Positions 7,977 through 17,381 are shown, numbered from the stretch's first letter. The stretch is 64,000 nt of DNA from CAVUEG01 sp963740525 (GCA_963740525.1 CAVUEG010000006.1:248001-312000), one strand, 5' to 3'. Notes: a model not told the origin generated them from the letters alone. Made by a program: numbers and translations.

Positions 7977-9254
7977 TCAGCTGTTGCTGAAGAGCGCCGG
8001 TCCGCCATCTCCCTCGGGACCGCGGCCGGCCCACGTCCAGGCGTACGCCGGGTCCTCGCACGCCGTACCGCCCTCGCCGAGCTCGAGCGGGCGGAACGTG
8101 TCGACCATGACCGCCAGCTCCTCGAAGTACTCCGCGCCGATGGAGGCCTCGACCGCCGACGGCTGCGGCCCGTGGGCGTAGCCGCCCGGGTGCAGCGACA
8201 CCGAGCCGATGTCGATGCCGGAGCCCTTCCGGGCCTCGTAGTCGCCACCGGCGTAGAACATGACCTCGTCGCTGTCGACGTTCGAGTGGTAGTACGGCAC
8301 CGGGATCGAGCCGGGGTGGTAGTCGACCTTGCGCGGGACGAAGTTGCAGATCACGAAGTTCTGCCCCTCGAACGCCTGGTGCACCGGCGGCGGCTGGTGG
8401 ATCTTGCCGGTGATCGGCATGAAGTCCTCCACGTTGAAGGTGAACGGGTAGAGGCACCCGTCCCAGCCGACCACGTCGAAGGGGTGCGTGGCGTAGGTCA
8501 GCCGCGAGCCGACCACGCCACCGCGGGCAGTCGGGCCGCGATGCTTGACGAGGACGTCGACGTCGGTGCCCTCCTGAAGGAAGGGCTCCTGCGGCCCGTA
8601 GAGGTCGCGCTCGCAGTACGGCGCGTGCTCGAGGAGCTGGCCGTAGCGCGAGAGGTAGCGCCTGGGCGGTGCCACGTGCGAGCTCGCCTCGATCGGGTAG
8701 AGGCGCGAGGTCCTCGACGGCACCCAGCGGTGGGTGGTCGCTCGCGGGATCACGACGTAGTCGCCGGTGCGCCAGGCGAGGACGCCGAAGACCGTCTCGA
8801 GGACGCCGTCGCCGTCCTCGACGTACACGCACTCGTCTCCGATCGCGTTGCGGTAGTACGGAGAGGTGGCACCGGCGACGACGTAGCTGATCCGCACGTC
8901 TGCGTTGCCGAGCACGAGCCTGCGGCTGGTCACCGGGTCGAGCGAGGCCGATCGCTCCTCGTCGGGGAAGAGCCGGTGCAGCTTGAGGTGCCGGGGCTTC
9001 AGCGGGTGGTTGGCCGAGGTGCCGAGGTCGGGAAGCTCCCAGATCTTGGAGTCGACGATCGCCGAGGGAACACCACGGTGGTAGAGCAGCGAGGAGTCGG
9101 AGGAGAACCCCTCCTCGCCCATCAGCTCCTCGTAGTGCAGGGCGCCAGGGGAGCCGTCCGCACCGGGCCGGAACTCGGTGTGGCGTCGCGCCGGGATCTC
9201 GCCGACCTGCCGGTAGTAGGCCACTGCCGCCTCCTTCATCCGATTACCGGACAT
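7977..9254 (-). CDS. hmgA: Homogentisate 1,2-dioxygenase
   Basis: 425-residue iron dioxygenase opening the homogentisate ring to maleylacetoacetate in tyrosine and phenylalanine degradation. Recognisable are YRNAIGDECVYV, the VIPRATTHRW strand, the YYHSNVDSDEVMFY metal-ligand region and LHPGGYAHGPQP carrying the later histidine ligand. ATG 9254 gives MSGNRMKEAA; an internal ATG at 9239 is equally possible. Only 43 nt separate it from the divergent operon carrying fahA, so both probably share a control region. Confidence 0.92.
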   Translation of the reverse strand: MSGNRMKEAAVAYYRQVGEIPARRHTEFRPGADGSPGALHYEELMGEEGFSSDSSLLYHRGVPSAIVDSKIWELPDLGTSANHPLKPRHLKLHRLFPDEERSASLDPVTSRRLVLGNADVRISYVVAGATSPYYRNAIGDECVYVEDGDGVLETVFGVLAWRTGDYVVIPRATTHRWVPSRTSRLYPIEASSHVAPPRRYLSRYGQLLEHAPYCERDLYGPQEPFLQEGTDVDVLVKHRGPTARGGVVGSRLTYATHPFDVVGWDGCLYPFTFNVEDFMPITGKIHQPPPVHQAFEGQNFVICNFVPRKVDYHPGSIPVPYYHSNVDSDEVMFYAGGDYEARKGSGIDIGSVSLHPGGYAHGPQPSAVEASIGAEYFEELAVMVDTFRPLELGEGGTACEDPAYAWTWAGRGPEGDGGPALFSNS

Positions 9255-9297
9255 ATCTGCCCGAATAGCGCCCTCACGATGCGCTAACCTCGCAAGC

Positions 9298-10218
9298 GTG
9301 TCAACCACGTCCTTCGCCCATCTGGTCGACGATGCCGCGATCTTCCCGCCCGGCAACAGCCCGCTCCACGAGGCGGTCCGTGCGCATCGCCGACACCGTG
9401 CCGCGGCGTACTCCTCGCTGGTGGGGCCGTTGCTGGTCTCCGATGCCCGCCTGCCCGACCTGGTGGACCTGACCACCGGGCAGCCCGGCGAGGCGCTGCC
9501 GGTCGGGGTCGTCGTCAGCGGCGGCGCCGGCGCACTCGCCCCGGCCGTGAGCTGGGCCGGTCGCGGCGCAGCCCTGGACCTGCGCGGCATCGAGATCGCG
9601 CTGCGTGACTCCGACCTCCGGGAGCTCGTGCACAACACGCGGCGAATCCTGGCCGCCGTCGAGGCGCTGGCCGACGACCCCGCGTCCGGCTTCCACGACG
9701 AGGTCACCGTGCACGTCGAAGTGCCACGGCTGCGCGAGGCCAGCCCCGGCAGCGACTGGCTGGCGGCCCTCGACGAGCTCGCGATGGCGGACATCCCGGT
9801 GAAGTTCCGCACGGGCGGAGCCGACCCGGCCGCCTTCCCGAGTGCCACCGAGCTCGCCACGTGCGTCGCCGCTGCGCTCGACCGCGAGCTGCGGTTCAAG
9901 TGCACGGCCGGCCTGCACCACGCCGTACGCCACCGGGACACCGAGACCGGCTTCGAGCACCACGGCTTCCTCAACGTTCTGCTGGCGACGCGGGCCAGCC
10001 TGGACGGTGCTGCGGTCGAGGACGTCGCGGCCGTGCTGGAGGAGACCGACCCGGACACGGTGGCCCACCGGGCCCAGGATCTCGGCGAGGACGCGCTGGC
10101 TTCCGCGCGCCGCTGGTTCACCTCGTTCGGCTCGTGCAGCGTGCACGACCCGATCGCCGACCTGGTCGACCTCGGCCTGCTTCCCCACCTCACCCTCGAA
10201 GACCTGGAGACCTCATGA
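9298..10218 (+). CDS. Conserved uncharacterised protein of the homogentisate locus
   Basis: 306-residue cytoplasmic protein with no signal or membrane segment and no family name I can assign with confidence. It starts with DDAAIFPPGNSPLHEAV. A dense motif block at about 163-230 reads like an active site: VKFRTGG, then FKCTAGLHHAVRHRD, then FEHHGFLNV. The stop overlaps the fahA start (ATGA at 10215), so it is coupled to fumarylacetoacetase and divergent from hmgA. No maleylacetoacetate isomerase gene is seen in the window, so this position makes it a candidate for that step (inference). GTG start at 9298. Confidence 0.75.
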   Translation: MSTTSFAHLVDDAAIFPPGNSPLHEAVRAHRRHRAAAYSSLVGPLLVSDARLPDLVDLTTGQPGEALPVGVVVSGGAGALAPAVSWAGRGAALDLRGIEIALRDSDLRELVHNTRRILAAVEALADDPASGFHDEVTVHVEVPRLREASPGSDWLAALDELAMADIPVKFRTGGADPAAFPSATELATCVAAALDRELRFKCTAGLHHAVRHRDTETGFEHHGFLNVLLATRASLDGAAVEDVAAVLEETDPDTVAHRAQDLGEDALASARRWFTSFGSCSVHDPIADLVDLGLLPHLTLEDLETS

Positions 10219-11441
10219 CCGGACAGACCTGGGTGGACGGCGCCGCCGGCTCGCCGTACGACGTCGACAACCTTCCGTGGGCCGTCTTCGCCAGGGGCGA
10301 GGAGGCGCCACGGGTGGGCGTCCGGATCGGCGACTACGCGCTCGACCTCGCGCCGGTCGCGGCCGCGGAGATGCTGCAGGTGGCCCATGCGCTCGAGGCC
10401 CCCAGACTCAACGACCTCATGGCCCTGGGCCGCCCCACCTGGGACTCCCTGCGCACGTGGGTGACCGGTCTGCTCGTCGACGAGACCGAGCGGAGCCTGG
10501 TCGAGCCGAACCTCGTCCCGGTCGCCGAGGTCACCGTCCACGCACCGTTCGAGGTCGCCGACTACGTCGACTTCTACTGCTCCGAGCAGCACGCGACGAA
10601 CGTCGGCCGGATGTTCCGCCCGGACGGGGAGGCGCTGCTGCCGAACTGGAAGCACCTGCCGGTCGGGTACCACGGCCGCGCAGGCACGGTCGTCCCGTCC
10701 GGCACCGACATCCGCCGGCCGTCGGGTCAGCGGAAGGGCCCCGACGAGACGAGCCCGTCCTACGGCCCCTCCCGCAGGCTCGACATCGAGGCCGAGGTCG
10801 GCTTCGTCGTCGGCACCGGCAGCACCCTCGGGGAGCCCGTTCCTGCCTCCGCCTTCGCCGACCACGTGTTCGGGGTGACTCTCGTCAACGACTGGTCGGC
10901 ACGCGACATCCAGGCCTGGGAGTACGTCCCGCTCGGACCGTTCCTCGGCAAGTCGTTCGCGACCTCGGTGTCGGGCTGGATCACACCCTGGGCGGCGTTG
11001 GAGGCGGCACGCACCCCGCTGCCCGGCCAGGATCCGCGACCGTTGGAGTACCTCCGGACAGAGGAGCCGGCCGGTCTCGACATCGCGATCGAGATCGTGC
11101 TGAACGGCGAGGTGGTCTCGCGACCGCCGTACGCCTCGATGTACTGGTCCCCCGCGCAGATGCTCGCCCACCTCACCGCCAACGGCGCCTCGCTGCGCAC
11201 CGGGGACCTCTTCGCCTCGGGCACGGTCAGCGGCGATGAGGCTGCCCAGCGAGGCTCCTTCCTGGAGCTCTCGTGGGGCGGCAAGGAGCCGTTCACCACC
11301 GCGTCCGACGGCGCGGAGCACACCTTCCTCGAGGACGGCGACACGGTCACCCTGCGCGCCACGGCACCAGGGGTGAACGGCGGTCGGATCGCGCTCGGCG
11401 AGGTGACGGGATCCGTTCTTCCCGGCGGGCCGCGGGGCTGA
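10215..11441 (+). CDS. fahA: Fumarylacetoacetase
   Basis: 408-residue hydrolase splitting fumarylacetoacetate to fumarate and acetoacetate, the last step of homogentisate degradation. The FAH motifs are intact: DFYCSEQHATNVGRMFR with the catalytic histidine, GYHGRAGTVVPSG, the metal-binding glutamates in IEAEVGF, and the aspartate in LVNDWSARDIQAWEY. ATG at 10215 overlaps the stop of the preceding uncharacterised gene. Together with hmgA and the nearby hppD it covers most of the 4-hydroxyphenylpyruvate to fumarate route. Confidence 0.94.
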   Translation: MTGQTWVDGAAGSPYDVDNLPWAVFARGEEAPRVGVRIGDYALDLAPVAAAEMLQVAHALEAPRLNDLMALGRPTWDSLRTWVTGLLVDETERSLVEPNLVPVAEVTVHAPFEVADYVDFYCSEQHATNVGRMFRPDGEALLPNWKHLPVGYHGRAGTVVPSGTDIRRPSGQRKGPDETSPSYGPSRRLDIEAEVGFVVGTGSTLGEPVPASAFADHVFGVTLVNDWSARDIQAWEYVPLGPFLGKSFATSVSGWITPWAALEAARTPLPGQDPRPLEYLRTEEPAGLDIAIEIVLNGEVVSRPPYASMYWSPAQMLAHLTANGASLRTGDLFASGTVSGDEAAQRGSFLELSWGGKEPFTTASDGAEHTFLEDGDTVTLRATAPGVNGGRIALGEVTGSVLPGGPRG

Positions 11442-11565
11442 TGCCGCCGAACCCGGGAAGTTTCCCCGTCGGCCCGACAGGACCCGGGTCCGTGGCTTAG
11501 GTTCATCCGGGAAGAGGGTGGCTGTCCAGACCACCCCACCACGACCGGACAGGGAGAACCTTTCA

Positions 11566-14500
11566 GTGCCATCGTCGAAGCCTCGCCGTCCGGTGCGGCC
11601 GCGCTCCCTCGTCGTGCTCGTGTCCGTCTCGGCGCTGCTGGCCTCCGCCCTGGCCGCCGTACCCGCGAACGCGAGCGACGAGACCGGTCACGGCCTCGAC
11701 CGGCAGGCGTTCCGCAGCCGACTGAGCCAGACCGGACGCCTCTCACAGCACAGCGAGAGCTCGCCCTCGGCCACGCTGACGGGCCGTGGGGTCGACGGTG
11801 ACCTGGCGACCGTCCGGGGTCCCGTCGCCGTGATGCTGGAGCTCGACGCCACCCCGGCGATCCGGGTGTACACCGCACGCAAACCGGCCGGCCGACGTCA
11901 GGCCCGCGTCGCCGAACGCGACCAGCGGCTGGTCGTCCGGGAGCAGGCGTCCGAGGTGGCCCGCAGGTTCGACAACCCCACCACCCGCGCACGCGAGCTG
12001 TACCGCGTCAGCACGGTCTACTCCGGCGTCGCCGTGCGGACCGACGCCTCGAGGATCGGCCCCCTGAGCCGGATCCCCGGTGTCAAGGCCGTGCACCGGC
12101 TGACCCCGAAGACCACCACGAACTCCACGTCCGTGCCGTTGATCGGCGCGCCCGCCGCCTGGGGCGGCAGGGACGACACCGGCGAGGGAGTCACGATCGC
12201 CGTGATCGACACCGGCATCGACTACACCCATGCCGACTTCGGCGGCCCCGGAACGCCGGCGGCGTACGACGACGCGCATGCGAGTGCCGAGGGCCCCGGC
12301 GCGACCTTCACGCCCACGGCGAAGGTGGTGGATGGCTACGACTTCGCCGGCGACGCCTACAACGCCGACCCGGCCGACCCCGGCTTCGACCCGGTGCCGC
12401 GACCCGATGCGAACCCACTCGACTGTGCCGGCCACGGAACCCACGTCGCCGGCACGGCAGCCGGGCTGGGCGTGACCGCTGGCGGCACCACCTACGCCGG
12501 TGACTACGACCAGCCGATCGACCCCGAGGACCTGTCGATCGGCCCGGGGGTCGCCCCCGGTGCATCGCTGGTGGCGCTGCGCATCTTCGGCTGCTCGGGA
12601 TCGACCGAGCTGCTCACCCTCGCCCTCGACAAGGTGGCAGAGCTCCACGTGGACGTGGTGAACATGTCCCTGGGCGGTGGCTACGGCTCGCCTGAGGATC
12701 CCGACGCCGTCGCCTCGAACAACCTGTCCGCCGCCGGGACGACCGTGGTGGCCTCGATGGGCAACAGCGGCGACATCTACGAGGTGGGCGGGTCTCCCGG
12801 CAACGCGGCGCGAGTGCTCGCGGTGGCCGCGACCGACGACGGCAACGACGTGGTCGACGGCCTGGTCGTCACCCACCCGGCGGGGATCGAGCCCGCTGAC
12901 ACCGTCGACGGCAAGCAGGACGACGTCTTCGCGGCCCAGCGCTCCGTCGCCTACGACTGGGCGCACGACCCCGGGCTGACCGACCAGCCCGTCGCCCTCG
13001 TGGGGGACTGGGACACCGCACCGTCCGCGGCGAACAACACCGACGGCTGCGACACGTACTCCCCTGCTGATGCGGCGGCCATCAATGGTGCCGTCGTGCT
13101 GCAGTCCTGGACCGACGGTCCCGACCGCCGCTGCGGCTCCGCCACCCGCGCCGCCAACGCCGTACAGGCCGGGGCAGCGGGAGTGATCTACGGCGACGAC
13201 CAGGACACCTTCGCCTCCGGCGTCACCGGCTCGGCCGTAGTCCCCGCGATGATCACGATCCGCCAGGCCACCGACGCGATGACCGCCGCGCTGGCGGACG
13301 GCGCGGGGCTCCGCGTCACCATGAGCAACGACCAGCGCAACCGGGTCCGGATCAGCAACCCAGGCGCCGTGGACACGCTCGCGGCCTTCTCCTCGCGCGG
13401 CATCGGAGTCGCCAACAGCATCAAGCCCGACGTCGCCGCACCAGGCGTCACGACGTTCTCCGCCAACGTCGCCACCGGCAACGAGGGCATCGCCGAGAGC
13501 GGCACCTCCATGGCCGCACCGCACGTCGCCGGAGAGGCCGCCCTGGTCCGCGCGGCACACCCGTCGTGGGATCCGGAGCAGGTCAAGGCGGCGATCGTGA
13601 ACACTGCCGGCGAGGACGTGTACGTCGGCCAGGGACACACCGGCGACACGTTCGGTCCGGAACGGGTGGGGGCCGGTCGGGTCCGTGCCGACGACGCGGT
13701 CGCGACCTCCGTGCTCGCCTACGTGAAGGGCAACCCGGGCTCCGTCGGGGTCTCGTTCGGCCCCTTCGGCGCGCACGGGCTCAGCACCCGGTCGAAGCTG
13801 GTCACCGTGCAGAACACCGGCGCGGCTGAGGCGACGTACGCCGCGACGTACCAGGCGACGAACGCCACGCCGGGTGTGTCGTACCAGGCCTCCCCGAGCT
13901 CGGTTACCGTGCCCGCCGGCAAGAGCACGACGGTGAAGGTGACGTTGGTCGTGGATGCGCGCCAGCTGCGGCACACCCAGGACCCGACCACGGTCTCCGA
14001 CCCACTGGGCATCGGCCTGCAGCGCTCGTTCCGCACCGACGCCAGCGGCCGGCTGGTGCTGACGCCCAGCGTCGGCACCCCCGGACCGGCGCTTCGAGTG
14101 CCCGTGTGGTCGGCGCCGCGTCCCGCCTCTGCGATGACTCAGGCTCCCTCGGTCTCTGTCAGTGGTCGTGGGCTCCTGCAGCGCGGCACGCTGCCGCTGC
14201 GGGGCAGCGACGTGTTCCAGGGGCGCGGCACGGGGACCTACGCCTCCACGGTCAGCGGCTTCCAGCTCCAGCTGCGCAGCCCCCGGCTGCCGGCGTGCAC
14301 GGCCACGGTGACCGTCAGCTGCGTGTCGACGCCGGATGACCGCTCGGTGGACCTGCGCTACGTCGGCAGTGCGTCGGACGCGCCCGTGTACACCGACGCC
14401 GGCCTCGACCCGTTCGCGCCCTACGCCGACGACCCGGGCTGCGCGACGAGCGGAAGCGACGACTGCTTCATCCCGCCCGCGTTGCTGAGCTTCGGCATCA

Positions 14501-15378
14501 CCGCATGGGGCCCGTGGCGCACTCCCAGCGGCAACACGGAGTACGACATCCTGCTCGACGGTGACGGCGACGGCATCCCCGACGCCGGGACCTACAACAG
14601 TCGGCTGATGAGCGAGACCGACGACTACGACCACTTCGTGGCGACCACGGTCGACCTGCGCGAGGCGACGTACGGCGACCTGATCGACCAGGAGCTGGTG
14701 AACCTGACCGACGGGTCGTTCGAGAGCGGGCTTTTCAACAGCGACTCGATGGTCATGTCGGTCTCGCTGCACTCGCTCAAGGACGCCGGGATCATCACCC
14801 GAGGGTTCCCGGTCGCCTACCAGGTCGCCGGGTACTCCCTGAGTGGCGCCCTCAGTGACGGCGACACCGCGCCCGAAAGTCGCTGGAAGCAGGTCCACCT
14901 CCTCTCCCCCGGTCTGATGGCCACCGGTGACAGTGGGTTCCCGACGCTCAACAGCGATGCGCCGGGGTTGGTGATGGACGTACGTCGCGACACCCAGACG
15001 GTCCGCCTCGACGCTCCCTCCGGCCTCCTGCTGATCCATCACCTCAACGGCAACGGCTCACGTGGCCAGGCCGTGAAGGCACGCTCCGCGACGACGACGA
15101 ACCTCGCGGCCTCGAGGCTGCGGGTGCGCAAGGGGAAGCGACTCTCGCTCACCTCGACCGTGCTCACGCGTGGCCAGGCACCGCAGCCGGGGGGCCGGGT
15201 GGTGTTCAAGAACAACGGGCGCAGGCTCGGTTCGGCTCGTCTGGTCAACGGCAAGGTCAGTCTCAGCACCACCCGGCTCAAGCGGGGGCGGCACCGGATG
15301 GTCGCGGTCTACCGCGGCGACGCCTTCAACGCCCCCAGCCGCTCGCGGGTCCTGGTCCTCACCGTCACCCCCCGCTGA
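11566..15378 (+). CDS. Secreted subtilisin-like serine protease (S8), multidomain
   Basis: 1270-residue exported protease. A signal peptide (RSLVVLVSVSALLASALAAVPANA) is followed by an inhibitor-like prodomain. The catalytic domain has the triad at D215 (AVIDTGIDYTH), H290 (GHGTHVAG) and S648 (GTSMAAPHVAG), with a PA-type insertion between H and S. Fibronectin-like and Ig-like regions follow; the last about 90 residues form a basic Ig-like repeat (RVVFKNNGRRLGS). I chose GTG 11566, preceded by AGGGAG, over an in-frame GTG at 11518. It probably degrades extracellular protein; a link to the adjacent tyrosine catabolism genes is plausible but unproven. Confidence 0.9.
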   Translation: MPSSKPRRPVRPRSLVVLVSVSALLASALAAVPANASDETGHGLDRQAFRSRLSQTGRLSQHSESSPSATLTGRGVDGDLATVRGPVAVMLELDATPAIRVYTARKPAGRRQARVAERDQRLVVREQASEVARRFDNPTTRARELYRVSTVYSGVAVRTDASRIGPLSRIPGVKAVHRLTPKTTTNSTSVPLIGAPAAWGGRDDTGEGVTIAVIDTGIDYTHADFGGPGTPAAYDDAHASAEGPGATFTPTAKVVDGYDFAGDAYNADPADPGFDPVPRPDANPLDCAGHGTHVAGTAAGLGVTAGGTTYAGDYDQPIDPEDLSIGPGVAPGASLVALRIFGCSGSTELLTLALDKVAELHVDVVNMSLGGGYGSPEDPDAVASNNLSAAGTTVVASMGNSGDIYEVGGSPGNAARVLAVAATDDGNDVVDGLVVTHPAGIEPADTVDGKQDDVFAAQRSVAYDWAHDPGLTDQPVALVGDWDTAPSAANNTDGCDTYSPADAAAINGAVVLQSWTDGPDRRCGSATRAANAVQAGAAGVIYGDDQDTFASGVTGSAVVPAMITIRQATDAMTAALADGAGLRVTMSNDQRNRVRISNPGAVDTLAAFSSRGIGVANSIKPDVAAPGVTTFSANVATGNEGIAESGTSMAAPHVAGEAALVRAAHPSWDPEQVKAAIVNTAGEDVYVGQGHTGDTFGPERVGAGRVRADDAVATSVLAYVKGNPGSVGVSFGPFGAHGLSTRSKLVTVQNTGAAEATYAATYQATNATPGVSYQASPSSVTVPAGKSTTVKVTLVVDARQLRHTQDPTTVSDPLGIGLQRSFRTDASGRLVLTPSVGTPGPALRVPVWSAPRPASAMTQAPSVSVSGRGLLQRGTLPLRGSDVFQGRGTGTYASTVSGFQLQLRSPRLPACTATVTVSCVSTPDDRSVDLRYVGSASDAPVYTDAGLDPFAPYADDPGCATSGSDDCFIPPALLSFGITAWGPWRTPSGNTEYDILLDGDGDGIPDAGTYNSRLMSETDDYDHFVATTVDLREATYGDLIDQELVNLTDGSFESGLFNSDSMVMSVSLHSLKDAGIITRGFPVAYQVAGYSLSGALSDGDTAPESRWKQVHLLSPGLMATGDSGFPTLNSDAPGLVMDVRRDTQTVRLDAPSGLLLIHHLNGNGSRGQAVKARSATTTNLAASRLRVRKGKRLSLTSTVLTRGQAPQPGGRVVFKNNGRRLGSARLVNGKVSLSTTRLKRGRHRMVAVYRGDAFNAPSRSRVLVLTVTPR

Positions 15379-15574
15379 CGCGGCGCATCTTGTCGCCGAT
15401 TCCCCCCCCCCCCGACGCGGCGCATCTTGGCGCCGATTTCCCCCTGACGCGGCGCATCTTGTCCGCTGATCGTGGGCGCATGTCTCATGTCCGGCAAGAT
15501 GCGCCGCGTCGGCGGGGTTTTGAGGGCAAGATGCGCCGCGTCGGCGGGGTTTTGAGGGCAAGATGCGCCGCGTC
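15377..15574. repeat. Three direct plus three inverted copies of a 16-nt repeat between convergent genes
   Basis: The unit GACGCGGCGCATCTTG occurs at 15377-15392, 15414-15429 and 15446-15461. Its exact reverse complement occurs at 15495-15510, 15527-15542 and 15559-15574. A run of C (about 12) separates copies 1 and 2. The last two inverted copies are embedded in an identical 32-nt period. The array fills the space between the subtilase and hppD stops, so any transcript from either side can fold into large alternative hairpins. A bidirectional terminator is the simplest role; no T-tract is present. Confidence 0.85.
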
Positions 15575-15584
15575 GGCGGGTGGG

Positions 15585-16820
15585 TCAGAGGTTGCCGCGG
15601 AGCTCCTGCTCGCGCTCGATGGCCTCGAAGAGGGCCTTGAAGTTGCCCTTGCCGAAGCCGAGCGACCCGTGCCGCTCGATCACCTCGAAGAACACCGTCG
15701 GGCGGTCGCCGAGGGGCTTGGTGAAGATCTGGAGCAGGTAGCCGTCCTCGTCGCGGTCCACCAAGATCTTGCGACGCTGGAGCTCCTCGATCGGGACGCG
15801 CACGTTGCCGATCCGCTCCCGGAGCTCGGGGTCCTCGTAGTACGAGTCCGGGGTCTCGAGGAACTCCACGCCGTTCGCGCGGAGCGCATCCACGGTGCCG
15901 AGGATGTCGTTGGTGGCCAGCGCGAGGTGCTGGGCGCCGGCGCCACGGTAGAACTCGAGGTACTCGTCGATCTGCGACTTGCGCTTGGCGATCGCCGGCT
16001 CGTTGAGCGGGAACTTCACCCGGTGGTTGCCGCTCGCGACCACCTTGCTCATCAGCGCGGAGTAGTCGGTGGCGATGTCGTCGCCGATGAACTCCGCCAT
16101 GTTCACGAAGCCCATCACCTTGTTGTAGAAGCCGACCCACTCATCCATGTGACCGAGCTCGACGTTGCCGACGATGTGGTCGAGGGCCTGGAAGAGCCGC
16201 TTCGGCTCGCCCTCGCGCTTGGTCCACGTGCCCTCGGCGGCGACGTAGCCCGGCATGTAGGGCCCGTCGTACCCGGAGCGGTCGACGAGCGTGTGCCGGG
16301 TCTCGCCGTACGTCGCGATCGCGGCGACGCGAATCGTGCCGTGCTCGTCGGTGAGGTCCTCCGGCTCTCGTACGACGGTCGCACCGGCGGCACGTGCCTG
16401 GGCGATGCAGCGGTCCACGTCCGGGACCTCGAGCGCGATGTCGACGACGCCGTCCCCGTGCCGGCGGTGGTGGTCGGCCAGCGGGCTCTCCGGGTCGACG
16501 GCACCGTTGATCACGAAGCGGATCGAGCCCGAGCGCAGCACGAACGACTTGTGGTCCCGATTGCCGTGCTCGGGCCCGGAGTACGCCTCGAGCTGCATGC
16601 CCCAGGCGGACTGGTAGTAGTGCGCGGTCTGCGTGGCGTTGCCGACGACGAACACGATGGAGTCCCAGCCGGTGACCGGGAAGACGTCGGCGTTCTCGTC
16701 GTACTCGACCAGACCGACGAGCTGCTTGAGCTGCTCCATGGTCAGGTCGGCCTTGAGCTCGTCGTGGGTCAGGGCGCCGCCCGCGCTGGGCGTGCCGGTG
16801 GCCGTCGTGGGTGCAGTCAT
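15585..16820 (-). CDS. hppD: 4-Hydroxyphenylpyruvate dioxygenase
   Basis: 411-residue iron dioxygenase converting 4-hydroxyphenylpyruvate to homogentisate, the substrate of HmgA. Two vicinal-oxygen-chelate halves are visible. Iron ligands are the histidine in FQALDHIVGNVE, the histidine in GAQHLALATNDI and the glutamate in PTVFFEVIER. The C-terminal GFGKGNFKALFEAIE is typical. ATG 16820 was chosen; upstream in-frame sequence is the divergent promoter. It is divergent from an Lrp/AsnC regulator that likely controls it. Confidence 0.95.
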   Translation of the reverse strand: MTAPTTATGTPSAGGALTHDELKADLTMEQLKQLVGLVEYDENADVFPVTGWDSIVFVVGNATQTAHYYQSAWGMQLEAYSGPEHGNRDHKSFVLRSGSIRFVINGAVDPESPLADHHRRHGDGVVDIALEVPDVDRCIAQARAAGATVVREPEDLTDEHGTIRVAAIATYGETRHTLVDRSGYDGPYMPGYVAAEGTWTKREGEPKRLFQALDHIVGNVELGHMDEWVGFYNKVMGFVNMAEFIGDDIATDYSALMSKVVASGNHRVKFPLNEPAIAKRKSQIDEYLEFYRGAGAQHLALATNDILGTVDALRANGVEFLETPDSYYEDPELRERIGNVRVPIEELQRRKILVDRDEDGYLLQIFTKPLGDRPTVFFEVIERHGSLGFGKGNFKALFEAIEREQELRGNL

Positions 16821-16835
16821 GCTCGCATGATGTCG

Positions 16836-16885
16836 GGACAAGACATTCTGTGCAACAGTACGCCGAAGCATTGCGCAACTTGTCC
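16836..16885. promoter_or_regulatory. Palindromic operator between hppD and the Lrp-type regulator
   Basis: A perfect 7-bp inverted repeat, GGACAAG (16836-16842) and CTTGTCC (16879-16885), brackets the palindrome TTGCGCAA (16871-16878) and a related TGTGCAA. It lies in the 81-nt gap between the two divergent starts. Lrp/AsnC proteins bind such extended dyads, often autoregulating and controlling the divergent gene. Binding is inferred, not shown. Confidence 0.6.
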
Positions 16886-16901
16886 AGCGAAAGAGGTCAC
16901 G

Positions 16902-17381
16902 ATGGACGCTCTTGACCACACATTGATCGAACTCTTCACCACCGAGCCGCGGATCGGCGTGCTCGAGGCGTCCCGGCGGATCGGGGTGGCCCGGGGCACC
17001 GTGCAGGCCCGGCTGGACCGGATGACGGCCGAGGGCGTGGTGTCGGGCTGGGGGCCGCAGCTCTCACCCGAGGCGCTGGGCTACCCCGTGACGGCGCTGC
17101 TCACGCTCGAGATCCGCCAGGGCTCGGGGCACGACACGATCGCCCGCCACCTGGTCACGATCCCCGAGGTGCTCGAGGCGTTCACGATCACCGGGGCCGG
17201 CGACATGTGGTGCCGCGTCGTCGCCCGCTCGAACGCCGATCTGCAACGCGTGATCGACATGGTGCTCTCGGATCCGGGCATCGTCCGCTCCTCCACGGTG
17301 ATCGCCCTCGCCACCCAGATTCCCTACCGCGTGCTGCCGCTCGCCAGGGCCAGCCTCGACGCGGCAACGGGCCCTCGCTAG
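16902..17381 (+). CDS. Lrp/AsnC family transcriptional regulator
   Basis: 159-residue regulator with an N-terminal winged helix (MDALDHTLIELFTTEPRIGV to about residue 55, recognition helix near VARGTVQARLDRM) and a C-terminal RAM/AsnC ligand domain (VTALLTLEI, VLEAFTITGAGDMWCRVVARS). ATG 16902 follows AAAGAGG. It lies divergent from hppD and next to an inverted-repeat operator. Control of hppD in response to an aromatic amino acid or its keto acid is likely but inferred. Confidence 0.87.
   Translation: MDALDHTLIELFTTEPRIGVLEASRRIGVARGTVQARLDRMTAEGVVSGWGPQLSPEALGYPVTALLTLEIRQGSGHDTIARHLVTIPEVLEAFTITGAGDMWCRVVARSNADLQRVIDMVLSDPGIVRSSTVIALATQIPYRVLPLARASLDAATGPR

Noticed and set aside
8172..9287. 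Long forward open frame opposite hmgA
   Set aside because: It is antisense to intact homogentisate dioxygenase and has no domain-like sequence.
11743..15042. A 1099-residue reverse-strand open frame opposite the subtilase
   Set aside because: It is the GC-rich antisense shadow of a clear protease gene; the composition is low-complexity and no motif is present.
15377..15574. CRISPR array
   Set aside because: Repeats are only 16 nt, occur in both orientations, spacing is irregular, and no cas genes are present.
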